DNA of 64,000 nt from Sympetrum striolatum. Taxonomy: Eukaryota; Arthropoda; Insecta; Odonata; Libellulidae. The stretch lies in the NCBI GenBank assembly GCA_947579665.1, contig OX388349.1, positions 25,390,459-25,454,458 of the forward strand. The letters are read 5' to 3'. Below the pieces are notes generated by a model. That model worked only from the letters and a program-made list of their open reading frames with translations, ran no database searches and was not told the DNA's origin. The first letter of the stretch is position 1, and each line of letters opens with the position of its first letter. Of the stretch, positions 34,450-48,500 are shown in pieces. Made by a program: the position numbers and the translations under genes.

Positions 34450-37400
34450 ATTTGTAAATATTTTTTGCTTCTGCGAGGTATAAATTTAGCTTCGCATTTT
34501 ACTTTGGGCGTTCCTATCTGGTAAACATAAAAGTTACATATTTAGATATTAGGTGGGCTTTTCTGTGGATGTATTTTTATTAAAAAATCATATATACGTT
34601 AATGTAAATTCCACGCACTCAGAAAGGAGCAGAAAATATTTTTTTTACCAAAAAACGCTATTCGTGGCAAAATATTTCCATAGAATTCGCGACACATTCT
34701 TTGACGAGAGCGTGGTAGAGAGAAACATAAATTTAAAACTAGGAAATGGGACGAATTGTAAATGAAAAGAAAAATTGGTGGTTCGATTGAACACCGAATA
34801 CCCGAATAAACTCAGGAACTCCAGAACTTACATTACTGAAGCCAAAATCAGATGTTCTATTGATATAACTTGCACGCAGTGCAATGTAACTCCAACACTT
34901 GGAGATAGAATGAGACCTACAGGAAAAATAGGAGTCCATAAACAGAATAAGCATTGTGCACTTCCTAAAAGGAACAAAATATATGAAAAAGATAAATAAA
35001 CAAAAAAACGGAAAGTAGAGATAATGAATATTTCACTCTGAAATTTAATAAACTCGGACAAAAAGCAAGACGGACAGGTAGCGACTCAGAGTGACATTTA
35101 TGAATGAAGCGCTTTCTTTTGAGGCTTTCTGTCAAGTGAGCGCTTTTCACCCGTTTTGAGGATGGCCTAAGCGTCTTTTGGTGTTCTGAAAATTTTCACG
35201 AAAAGAAAACAAAGAGAGCGCGAAATGTGACACAAAATAGATGATCGGATTTAGTGGTGAGAGTTTCGGGACTTGAGGTCGAGAGAGTTTTATCCGATGA
35301 AGCGAATATCTTAGCTTAATTATGTTATCAAATTATCTGAGGGAAAATAGAGCGATGTAGTTGAGGAAATGTATACATTGGAGTAGTAGATTGAGTCTCA
35401 ATTTAAAAGTAAAATTAATTTTTTTTCACTCGTGTGAAGTTTAGAGATTCTCGTTACCCAGCTAAAATTAATTTCGTTGATACCACTGAAATAAACAGCG
35501 ACGGGGAACCAAAGCGGAAGAGATGCAGTATGACCAATGGAATAAATCGCCCCATTTTTTCCGTGCGTCACTGAGAAGCAATGGAGGACATAATTTGCCA
35601 TTTTTTCCTCCCGCATAGGCGCTTATGAATAATGGAGGCTCTCAACTGAGAATCCTTGTAGCGGAAGTTCAACAGATGAGGACGCCATTTTGATCGTCTC
35701 TGCGATTTACATCCAACAACAGTATCCGAAATTTATTGCACGCATTCGTCGAATGCTGTGACCCCAATTCTGTTACGATTCGTTGCATGGCACATGATGG
35801 AAGTCACTGCGTTTGCCATCTGCACAAGAACAATGCAATTGAGTGTAAATATGAAATCTGTTCCATATGGAAGGGATGAATTTGGCCAATAGCTTTTGAT
35901 TAAGATCGAACGAAGTTGATTATGAACTTTATAGTATCTGTGTATCATATTAAAGAGGCAAATCATGAGTAATATTTACGAAGAAATTTTTCATTATAAA
36001 GACGTAGGGACATTTTTGAACAAAAATATTTTTATTGCCCTTAATGGATATATGGAGAAATGGTATTATCCGATTAAGAAGGCTTTTCCTTTCGGTGAAT
36101 TCGTAACTTCCATTTTGCATCCCAGAACGAATTTTGATCGTAGGCACCAATCCCTGTTTCACCTATTTAAAAGATTCTTTGTATTGTAACTGTTACATTC
36201 ATATTCAAGGCGTTAAGTGTGGAATGTAAGCTGCAGCTTTTGTAAATACACAGCGTTATTATTACTAATAGAGACCACGGCCGTGTTGGAAAGTTTGGTT
36301 TCGTTGTTGCTACTTAGACATAGATAAAACCTTTTCCAGTGCACGCATATAGGTGAAAGTACCTACCATAAAGTAAAATCATCGACCATATTCTTAATTG
36401 ATACCTACAACTGTAAAATAAATTTTCTCGAACTTTCGGAACGGTATTTCTTCAATTATGAACTTAATTTGTTACTCATGTGATCAAATTGATGAGCATT
36501 CTTTAAAGTTTAAACATCATATTAGTTACAAAACATTTGCGGCGTTTTTCGTTCTATCGGAGTATTTATAACCACATTTCGTTCCGTCTGTTAAGCAAAC
36601 TCACTCGGAATGATGCGCGTGTTTGCACAAATTGGAAGCCTTTATTGCCAAGGAACTCATACATCGCTGGCTTACGTTTTAAATTCATTCACCAGCTTGT
36701 TGATACCTTTCTCATAGAATTCTACCTCCTGAGACTTCAACCACTCCCTCGTATTCCACTAGCGATGTTTCTTGGCATTATTTAGACCTCACATAAAGCA
36801 TCTTTGTAGTGTATGGGAGACTATTGAATGCTGTTGAATTTGTGAAAGCGAAAGAATACAACAAAACAATATGCATATAATTGATACGACTAATAAGCGA
36901 GATTACTTATGTTTTACAATGCACGATGGGAATCTTTATATGATAAAAAATTTTAAAAAGACAGATTTTCCTTAATCAATTCCGATAGGGTTCGTCCTTG
37001 AAGGTTATAGCTGGTGCTATTCGTCTATACTCTTATATACACCGCTCAGACACAGTGAATTATCACGGAAATATATGTTACAATGAATCGTTTCAAAAAT
37101 CCGTTTCTCCGCGAAAGACACGCAACAGAAAACTATTTACGAAGCAGTTATGATGCATGCATCTTTTGCCACATGCAAATATCATGATAACCTGACGATG
37201 ACCGTTACGCTCTAAACTGATCATAGTATATAATATTTTGTAAACTATGATGTATTTCCTCCCGTGAGTTTCAAGATAAAAGTACTGCTCAGTCAAGCCA
37301 GGTAACCTATAGTTTTGAGGTTTTCACTTTGGATTAACCACTGAGTAATCTTATAAAGATAAAATATAGCAAAATATTTCCTCATAAATTTTTGTAGATC

Positions 37401-38110
37401 TTAGAATTGATTTTCCCTTTTTCCGCAAAAACATATCCATATAAAACCGAGAAAAATCGGTGGGAGATCTCAAGGAAAAATGGCATTCATAGTTCGTTAA
37501 ATGCGAAAGGAGGGATTCGACGAACTCAAAAAACTCAAACGGCTTTCAAAAGAATCCTTAGTTACCGATAATGCGCATTCGGAGCCTTCTTTCCTTTCAA
37601 ATAGAATTAGAATAATCGAGAGGTGTAGAGAAGGAAAGAAAATGAGGCACGAGAAAGAGCGAAATCTCGAGACGACAGCGTTGACTCTTTGAAAATCGAA
37701 GCCTGACAACTTCGATAGAATCTCTCGATCCCCTCAAAGCACGCGCATAATGAGGAAAGTTCTTTTTTCTTCAAAATTTTAACTGTACGAATCGTTATCT
37801 TTGCGATATCTTTGATGGCTGAAATCTCAGAGGAAGAGTGATTTTAGTTATTAGATGAGTTAAATTCCGGCAGTTGCTTCTTTTTCTGATAAATGACCTT
37901 TAACTCTACCCCAGAGGCTAAAAAAGTCCTGGTGATTTTTTGCAAGATATTTACGAAACATACGAAGATATGAACTGCTATATTTTTATTTATTATAAGA
38001 TATACGTAAACTGCTACGATGCAAATTCAAAATTTAAACAGCTACAACTTAGATAATTTTCAACACCATGTGCATATCACAATTAACCCAAACATTTCCC
38101 AGATACCTTA
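34450..38110. other. Unassigned AT-rich region
   Basis: Only short open frames without motif support. No RNA gene or transposon end recognised. Confidence 0.4.
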
Positions 38111-38120
38111 CATATACAAA

Positions 38121-38980
38121 CACAAAGAAGAAAAATCTGATGTGGCCAGCACATGACTTTCTCCATATATAAGATGTAAATATTTATCTACGACAGTATT
38201 TTCGAACTCTATATTCCATCTAAACTTGGAAGATGAGTGATTAATTTATATACTATTATATTTTACGTCACAAACATTATAAATAATGTTTTTGGGACGT
38301 GTTCGAAGAAAAACGATGAAATTGGCCATTCGCCCACAGCGCCCACTGAGTACATAATCAGAAACATCCGGTTCATCAGTATTTCATGAATAACTCCTAA
38401 ACAATATGTTAAACAAAAATATATTTCCTACAAAAGTTATTGTAAATTACACCTAAAACTTTTATGCATAATAATATACACGTTAATATCCAATTAATGG
38501 AGATATATTGCAGAAACCGAAACGAGCTTCGAAAAGTAAAGCTTAACTGCCGGATTACCGATTTACTCCAAAAACTAATCAACTCTAACGATACCAACCA
38601 AAGTACTATATATGAGATTTAGTGTTGATGCAATGAACAGTTTTTATGTTAGAGCGCCCACAAAGTACATAATCAGCTACTTCCGGTTTATCAGTATTTC
38701 ACGAATAACTCCTGAACAATTAGTGATAAAAAATATGTTAAATACAAAAGTTATAGCAAATTATATTTTCTAAAACTTTTAAAAACAATAGAATATACCT
38801 AAATATCATATTTATGAAGATATTTTGCAAAAACGGAAATTTGCTTCGAAGTATAAAGCTCGACTTCAGGTTTACCGATTTACTCCAATAACTAATCAAC
38901 TCTGACAGCACACACCACAGTACTATATATGAAGTTTGGTATTGATACGACTAATAGTTTTCACGTTAGAGCGCCCAATA

Positions 38981-39032
<52 letters not shown>

Positions 39033-39156
39033 CATTCCGAAAATGGTCAAAACGTGTTCTAGAGATCCCAAAACATGTATTTCTGATGAAATCTCGAAGT
39101 CGATTTTTTTCATGAAAACAATACTTTCTCTATACTTCGTATACGGAGAAAGTAAA
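38121..39156 (-). repeat. 1-kb dispersed repeat, copy 2 (inverted)
   Basis: The reverse complement of this block aligns with 26213-27232 over its whole length. The same monomer boundaries occur at about 38340, 38653 and 38971 (periods 313 and 318 bp), and the same CTTCGTATACGGAGAAAGTA end lies at 39135-39154. In this copy the TG-rich stretch has expanded to a pure (CA)n run at 38982-39030. The minus-strand frames at 38409-38597 and 38961-39254 belong to the repeat. Confidence 0.75.
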
Positions 39157-39159
39157 AAA

Positions 39160-42100
39160 GAGAGCATTATATAGTTATAGTTTATAGATCTACCTGAAAT
39201 AGTATTAATGCCGGAGATTGATGCGAGAAAGAGAGCTGTTATTCCCTTTGTCATAATTGCCCGTATTGAAACCCTATATCTTAATAAGGTACTTTACATT
39301 TGCAAATGTAAAATACCCGAAATAATTGTAATGTAATTCATTGACGGCTATTCAGTATTAATTCAGCATTAATATTGTAACACACTTGCCAAAATTGATA
39401 TCTGTTGATTTTCACATTTTTACCATTGAAAATTTTTATTTACATTCAGCTGCTACTAATATTGATAAAAATGTTCTTTGATATATCCACTTGTCAGCTT
39501 GCATCTATTTGAATTACAAATAACATCCCAAGAGTATCAATAGATAATTTGGCTAAAATCTCCTCCGTTTTACCCTCAGCTGGAATCCTCACTAGCTATT
39601 CGTAGTTGCATCTTACGAATTAGGATAAACGGCTTCATGGCATAAACTTTTAATACGCCAAATATCGGCTCCCTCGTTAATTTAAAGTACACTGCACATA
39701 ATTTGCTGTCGTAATTTCTCCGTTCCTTTCCCATGGCTCCAGGATAGCTAACTGGCGTTTTCGCTACCATTCAAATCGTTCCAGGTATCAATTCCTAGAA
39801 GAGACCCATAAGTAATAAATCAACTTCCATACTCGAAATTAATTTCCTTTAGCGAACCCGAGAGGTGCCATAGACTTATGTAATTTCCCTTGTTTGTCAA
39901 TAAACGTCAGCAGATATCAGCGTATTCTGGTACTCTTTCAACATAACTGACAGTAATAATAATAAGTAAACTAGTTATTTCTCATTCACCTGATACCGTA
40001 TTCACTCAAACGAATCGGCGATTATTGATTAGGAAATATTCAGAGAAAATGAAATAATTTTTTGATTTTCTTTCTTCCGATGGGTTGGGAATAAATGAAC
40101 AATCTCAGGTACTTCAGAAGTGGTTCCAGAAATTGGAACTCTAACGTTTTATTTTCACTCGAACAGGGAGAATCTGAAGTGTTTATTTTTTAAGGAAAAG
40201 TGAAGATCAATAAGAAAGAGGGTCGATGAGAGAGACACCGGATGTTGACTGCTGGACTGGAGCAGCGGTGAACGGAAAATAGTAAAAATCCTAAGAGGCG
40301 GATTTTCTGGAATATTGGATATGAGTCTCCGCTGAACTGGAAATAAAAAAGAGGAAATGGAAACAGAAAAAGAAAAGAGAGGAAGTAAACGTTAAAAAAG
40401 AGAAAGTATAGACGTAGAACAAGATGATGAAAAACTCATCGAAAGTATGGGGGAAATCATCGATTCGATGTGCATCGCGTGAAACAATGAATATTGAAGT
40501 CAATTGAAATCAGAAATGAAAATTCCACCTCCTAAGCATATCTGCTTAGAAAAAAATGTTGCCAGTTATTGCACGAAAGACATCCGTCAACGTTGTACAT
40601 CAATAATGACTCAATTCGCTTACATCGCCACTTCATCACGTAACATTCAGGCTGCTATTTATTTGAAAATAAGGATGTATAAAAAATAAAGGAAAAGTTC
40701 CGCTTCAAACTCTGCCGGCTACAGTGGGCGAAGAAAGAAAACTGACAGATTTCTAGACACGGTAGTATACGTAACAACTACTAAGTACTCATATGCACTA
40801 CTTTATTGGTTAATCTTAAGTATAACTTTACTGTGGAGCTGGTGCAGAATATTTCCGTTCACGCCTTACGAGATCCTTTTACCGAATTAAGTTTGTAAGA
40901 GAAAACGTAGATATTGACATATTGTCAAAAGTAAGCTCGTGGATGGCGTTTTTAATCATTACTCTCCTAATGCACGTGGAATTACCTATGGAATGCGAGA
41001 AAATTTTTCCATTCCATGTCCGATATGGAATGAATAGGAAAAGCCTAAATATATGATGGAATCCGGATGTTAAATTGACAGTATATTTGTAAATGAGATA
41101 GCTACGCGTAACATATTTCAATATTTTTCTAAGTCAGTAAATATAAATATTATACTAGTTCTAATAAACGTTTGTCTCATAAAAGTTGAAGAAAATTTCA
41201 TTCAAACAATCAAATCAAATTTGTAGAATGCAGTCTTATTTATGTAGATATTTATATTAATATTTTATTTATACTTACCTATAATGGTAAAATAGTAGTA
41301 GTTTTAACGTAAATATCATTGAAAATACAAAAACGTTTTTAAAAGATATGATTGAACGAAATCAGAGATGGGCAAAAAACAGCAATCCCAAGTAATAATA
41401 ACCCATACTTCTGTCAATATGTCCAATTTAGGAATGTATGCAAGTCAAAGTTTGTGCAATACATTGAAGCCATTAGGATCAGAGCTTCTTTTGCTTCAAT
41501 TTTTCAGGGTGCACTTTTCAACACTTCCGTAAATTTCGTTTCTTCGATTAAATCTCTTAAGAACAAGCTAATTTACTCGGACACTGCTTTCTATTCTTAT
41601 CGCGTTTCTTCCTAAGTTTCGGCAGATCCATTAGGTCTTCAATCACCCCATATTTGGACGATACGCTGCGCATCTTTCCTTCTGCTAACACCAAGAGGTC
41701 CCTCGCCCTTGGGCGAGAGATTGCGGATTCTTTACTAACCAAGTCAATAGCCCTTCCTTCTCGGCAAGTTTGATTCATTTATCTGCAGGGACCACTCGTG
41801 GATATGGAAAGAGGCAATTTCAGACCGAGTATCCTCATATTTTGTCACTCCTTCTTCTCTATGCCTCTATTTTCCTTCGTCCTTTCTTCTTTAACAAATG
41901 CTTTCTGACAGGATTCAGGCCGGAGTTCCTTTTCGTATTTCTTCTCGGAAACTCGTGTATAGGATATTTATACATATTTTAATAGTTTTAGAAATGTCTC
42001 AATGTTTATCAGCAACCTATTTTTCAAGAAAGGACACTGCTTTTTTAGGTCCCTAATCACTCCTAAAGATGAAAGCGTCCCTTTTGAAATATTTATTTGG

Positions 42101-42520
42101 GGTTTTTAATAAATTGTGGTGTCCTTTCTCGTTTTCTCCGAATACCGGTGAATAAGACGAGGAACGCCGACAAAGACGGCTATTGGAGTTTTAAAATCAC
42201 TAAGTATGTTATTTGTTTCCAGGTTTGTGTTGATTCTGTACAATTTAATAATGAATAAATTTATGTACGCATACGATTTGAATCACAACTATTTTTCTTA
42301 GGCATATAAATCTTTAGACGTAGCAGTTAAAACATTACCTTAAATATTCAATCCTTTCCTTAATTAGACCAGGCATAATTATAACGAGAACGTCTTCTGA
42401 AGTTCTGCCCTATCCTAATCAAATATCCCAGAATTATAAAAGTGAAAGTTAGATAAAAATATATACATTAAGTGAATGGATCAAGATGGTAATTTTTCTG
42501 CATGGATTTTAATATGCTAC
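39160..42520. other. Unassigned AT-rich region
   Basis: No recognisable gene; short frames only. Confidence 0.4.
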
Positions 42521-42522
42521 CG

Positions 42523-42549
42523 GTTTCAACGGAGAATCGTGATCCTCAG
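42523..42549 (-). ncRNA. Hammerhead-like core, copy 3 (weak)
   Basis: On the minus strand CTGAGGA (42549-42543), a 15-nt segment, then GAAAC (42527-42523) followed by CGGTA, which gives an AC/GU stem III and a GUA triplet. Stem II pairing is poor (about three pairs), and a competing GAATC/GATTC helix exists. The word order matches the better copies, so this may be a diverged relic. Confidence 0.3.
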
Positions 42550-42559
42550 GGGATTCTTC

Positions 42560-45500
42560 GATGATACCATGCATTTTAAAAATCCTATGGAAAAAGTACT
42601 TTCTTATTTCCTTCATTTTACATGATGAATTTCCACCACATCTCACTTGATTCTGTGAATTTCAAAATTAATAAGAATATTCACTGCTACATTTATTGTG
42701 ATTTTATATTTAATATCAAATTTATTCCAAATGGTGATTAATGGTAAAAACTAAGTAAACACCAATCATCTTCTTTGAATTTAAAATATATTCGGGATCA
42801 TATTAAATAAACTTTCAAAATTCCACAATAAACTTCATTGTGCGACCGATATCGAGCTAGCATTTCTATCCTGTGCCAGTTTATTTAATGTGATCCCGAT
42901 TACGGAGTTCCACCAAGGTAAGCCTTATTCGATTGAATATATTAAAAATATATTATATGAGATACAACGATAAAATTTTGCTTTTTTATCTCCTGTATGT
43001 TTTAAAATAATTTACTTCAAATCAGTGAATATAACTTATAAGGCGAATTATATGGAGATTGAAATTAATAATTTTTTTTAAATATCATTATAATTACTCT
43101 TATTTCTCCTTTCCACATGCTGATACATATCTCTTTAAAATAAAGAATTTTAGATCAATTTGGTACGGCTGTAGAGACAATATTGTTTTCCTTTAGGAGA
43201 ACACTACATAAAGGGTCTGGAAAAATGAAAATTATAAAGATAAGTAACTTAGCTACGATAACAGAATGCAATAATGACCGAATATTACTAGCATCAAAAT
43301 GGAATTTTAACATATTATTATTTTGATAGTTACTATGGTAAACTTCAAAGATATTAGGAAATAAAATTTCACTATATTTCCCAAATTGTCTCATGAAACG
43401 GTTCAAAGCACCGGTGAGTGTGGTTCTATTTTCTTTCCGTTAAATGAAAACATTTTCCTATCGCCAGGTTTTAAAGGAAATAACGTTTTTGCTACAACGT
43501 TTATTTTTATATCTTCCCAAATGGTATTTTCTTTAGCTTACAACTAAAATATTATTTTATGCTATAGCAGTATTCTTCCAGAATATTTATGTATTCTAAA
43601 TTCTATTCTCAGTAACGTATTTATTTTCCATGAAATAAATTTACTAAGAGGGTAACCATGGGAAATCAATAGCTTTATCCGAGACGGAGGTAACCACAGA
43701 ACCATCGAATTGAAACTCTCATTGGAGAAAGTTTCTATTAATGACTGCTTATTCAAAAACGGTTGGAAATATATAATACTCATGGATGTACCCTGCGGTA
43801 GAGGATATGAATACTTTTTACTCCTCATTTGCATTTAAATAAAATAAAGTTAATATATTCCGGGATTGAGATATCATATTGATAAGTCGAGTAAAGAGAA
43901 CGCAACTGTTCTTTCGAAATTGTTTTGAACGAAACTCGGAAATATTTGCTTCGACCATAAACTTATCTATTCTTTCAATGATTTTATTAATTTTCAATGA
44001 TTAATAACTTAGTAATTTACTTCTATGATTCGGAACGCAGACCTCATTTTCTAGGCTCGAAAAAAGAATGTAACCCTGGTTTTAGAAAAAGCAACATCCC
44101 GGTTCTATCAAAAATGTATGTATACTCCCTTTAGTTTAGCGGTTGGAAAGGAGATACTAAATGAATACAAGCATCTCAGCTTTGGGAGAGAAACGCTAGA
44201 CCCTTCTTTCGCTTTCCTTCCGGAAAATGATCAAGGAAAGAGAAGAAACCCCAAAAAAAGGAAAATGATTTTTTTACCTCTTGCTCTTTCGTACGGAAAG
44301 TAGAATCGCTGAGATAAAAGGGTTTATTCTGTTACATGAACGAAACTTTGTGAAGTGATTTCAATGCAGAAGATCTTTTATTAGGTCGTCTATGATTACA
44401 ATCCATTAAGAGCAGTCGTTGGCATACCAGGAGTCCTTATTTGGAAATCTCCATCATTTTGTTGTCTCATCTTGTTGTTCCCGGAAAATCTCCAATGAAA
44501 TTATGACTCACTCGATTTAAGTGATCATGGATGATGGACCTATTGGTTATTGATGACCTCTCTCAGTGAATAAAACTAAAAACCAAATTGGAAAATATTG
44601 CGTTAACGTTTGCAGTGTATTGAACTATGGAACAATTACGTGGAACATTTTGAAGCAGGTCCAGTATGATACAGGATGAAAATGTTTTGGACAATACATA
44701 CTTTCATCATTTATCTCTTAATAATATCCAACGAACTCGTTCAAAATTTAAGGACTCTCAGCATCACCCTTCTCAGGGAAAATCTCAGTCCCAATCTCAA
44801 TCAATGGTGAGAATTTGAATTGAGAGTTCACCTACCCTACGTAATATACCAGGTATTATACAAATGATTAGTATTTATATCTCGTATATTATTACTCTTC
44901 CATTCTTTATAATAACACGAAAAGACCCTCACTTAATCGTCGATTTTTCAATCACTCAGTTATTTTAGTTTAGTTTACTTTCAGCAATTTACTGAGTAAT
45001 CAGTATCTTTATATGCTAAGTTGTCTTTTATTATCTCATTATATAATAATGTCTTATCTTATTTCACCTTTTTGGTAAATTAGCTAATCTTGAAAAATGA
45101 AAAACCTTAATTTAATATTATCATAAATTTAATTTTCATTAAAAAGATTAAAATATTAAATTTCATATTTTTATAAACAAATTCTACACCGAAAGAAATC
45201 AACTTTTACTTTTAGTTTCTGTCCGTTAATTGAGATATTAACCAAACCAATTACTCATTACAATCCTTTAAATTCCATTCACAAAGCAATGGGTAAGATT
45301 TTGTCATTGTTTTTAAATTTTCAGTCTGAAAAAGGAATAGCGGTTTAAATATTACATGTTTTAGTAGCATTGCTGATTTAATTCCCCGCCTTGCATATAT
45401 ACCGTAGCTCTATCGTCTCCATACTGTATACCTATTGATTTAAAATTAGAATCCGGCAGCCAGTGTTATCACGAGACTACCGCCCGCATTCTATTGGAGA

Positions 45501-48500
45501 AAGGGTCTCCGGTGGCGTTTTGAGGCGTTCGGGGAGCAGTAAATCTTTCCTCCCTTTTTCCCGTAATGTGCCTCTCTTTTACTCCTTATTCCAAAAATCC
45601 CTCGCTAACGCAACACCTCTCCCAAATCCCTTCTCCTCTTCCAAAAGGGATACACATCTGTCTGCGAGCCTTGGAAAAGGATTGGAAAACAATAGGAAGG
45701 ATGGAATTCCTCCTATCCTTCTCTTCTGGAAAATGATTGCTTTTACGAAATGACATCGGACTAAAAGAGTGTCAGACAGTGGCTTAATTCGAGCCAATCG
45801 CAGGGCGTGAACTGTGAAATATATCAGTTTATATTTTCATGACTTTCATCCCTCGAATGCACGTTTCAGGAAGGCGTTTGTCTTATATTCATCTTCCGTA
45901 TTGTAAAGATTCATCTATGTCAAACGTTGAGAAAGGGGACAGAGATATGAGGGGAGAAATGTAAAGTATGATTTTATCTGGAATAAATGGGACCGTTTAA
46001 ATATTTAATTAAATAAATATATTTTTCGTATATCAATATTGATGCCTACGTTGGCGAAATATGACTAAAATTATTGAATTAGGTTTTATTTCTAATACTT
46101 ATGCTATAATATTAATGTAGACGGTTATTTATTAAAAAAATTAACTTAGGAAAAATGTAGCTAATAATTAAAGTACAGATACGCAATCACCAATATTTAA
46201 GTAAGTGGTTTAATTATTGAGGTGAGTTTTGAGCCGCTCCCAATTAGTGGTTATTTAGAGTTAGTGAATAGGAAGTTACATATTAAAATAATTCAATAAG
46301 ATATACAGATTGATGAAGTAAAAGATTTATTGTCACCTCTCTATTGTAGTCATAAATATAATTATTGGAGGCAAGTAATACAATGTATAGCCAATATTAA
46401 ATATATTTAGTTTTAACACTATGCCTTACAAACGAGATGAATAAATTAAAAATTAACTTTTGATTTTAAAATTATTTATAAACCATTATTTGCTACTATA
46501 CTGAAAGTAATATAAGTAATTGCTTTAAGTCAATTCTAATTCTATTCTGAGATATGCTTATTTACTTTTATGCATGACAAAGAAAAAAAACTATTCTTAC
46601 CCATAAAACGAAACTCTTTTCCATAAGATAGGAAGCTCTAATTTTGTTTTTATTAATATATAATTAATTAATACGTTGCTAATAAGTATTCATTCTGCTA
46701 AAAACTCTTCTTTCTTCGTCAACTTATGTATATTATGTATTTATATATTTCAATATGAGATTTAAGCTGTTGATCCAAGAAATCATGTTTGATCTAATAA
46801 ATTTAGATTATTATATAGCATAGTTGTATGTCAAGAACCTCTAGACCACAAACCAAATGATTACCGAAAAAGCTTTGCATTTAATTACACCGTCCGTCTC
46901 AGCATCGACCACAACCAGGGAGAAAACAATCAGACCCTATCTGCTAATCAGGCATCACGACAACCTGCCAGGATTCACCGCACACTTTTATGTAGACCAA
47001 TCGCTGTTAGAGGCCACGGGTTAGTGGTGACGTAATCCCTATTGCAGTTGACTCATCGAATGGCGAAAGATAAGCGGAGGAGAACAAACCGAAAAGGAGT
47101 CAAACATTGAAGAAATTTAGCGGAAGGTCCTTGGGAGATTTACCGCTCGGCCATTGCCTTCAGTGGGGACGGCCTTATCTCGTTTTGCCTTAACATTCAC
47201 CCAACCTCAGTGGCAAAGCTTGGGTAGAAATCTGCGTTGGGATCAAAGATAACCGAATTCCTGAGAATACGGAGTGCGGGGTACGTTTATGCTTTCATCG
47301 TTCATTTATTTCGAGCGTAGTGGAATTAAAGATCACATTTGATCTATTTAATCTTGCATTTTACAAGAAATTACCCCTGTTATTTAGAAATAATTGTGCC
47401 CTTTCACTTGCCGAAAGCAAGGATGTAGTGTGCATTGAGTTAATTTAATTTTTACGTAACTGAGATGCTGTTTATAGTTCACGTAAATTACTGTCTCCTT
47501 TGTTATATCTGTTTGAAGGATTTTAAACGCGCTAAGAGTAAATGAAATAGAACTGCACTCAAGTTTAATAATAAACGACATTAATCGCGTAAAAGATAAA
47601 ATGTCGCGTATGCAGAGTGGCAGTTTTAGTATCGGTGTAAGCTTGAATACGACTTTCCTAATATTAGCCGAAAAATGTCCTCCCCACTGGTTATCGACCT
47701 TGTATCTTAAGGTTTGGCATGCACATTTACCTCAAATCTTAACATTTATTATTCTAGTTCTACACCTAACCTTAGTAAGGGGCATCGTATCATCGCTCGT
47801 TTCACCGCAAACAACTGTGTTCCGGGAGATAGTCGTGAAATTCGCTTTAGAAACTGCACAATTCACAATGCATTTGCTGCACCGTCAAAGATTAGCTTCA
47901 TTTTAATTTTCCCGGGAACGTGAATAGTCTGTTGACAACCGCGAACAGCTCAGGAGTGCCCGTTCCTACCCATTGACGAGGTTATATGGAATTCAACGGC
48001 CTCGGCAAACCTACAAACCTCTCTGGGTACTACGTTGATGACTGCAAATCAAATTGGGAAGGACCGTTCTGTAGGAACCTGTACTGCTGCTGGTTACGAT
48101 AACATCATCGCGGTGTGCTATCTCTTCTGTTCTTGCTAAAGGTAAGGTTTGCCTCTTCTATCTCACGCTCTTCATCTACTTGGTATTTGTGCCTTAACAT
48201 TGTATAGCTTCACTTTAGAGACCTTATTTATAGCCTCTTTTGGCATAATTTGAAGTATTTTGGTTCCCATGGGTTCATAACGTCACAAAGAATTCATTTT
48301 GTATGGCAATCTACAATACAGATAGGAATTCAACCGGAAATAATTAGTTCTGCCCCTTCACTTGGAAAGAAGGAAAAATTTTGGAATTCACTTGCACTAC
48401 TGCAATATTGCTACAACATGAGAGTCATCTTTTTCTACAAAGGCTACGAGATCAGCAACACTAGTTAGAAAAGTTAAACTTTTATTCCAAAAGTAAGACT

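Noticed and set aside
47601..48140. Possible host gene exon or pseudogene
   Set aside because: Frames are short, overlapping and interrupted, and no family, signal peptide or consistent splice pattern could be recognised.
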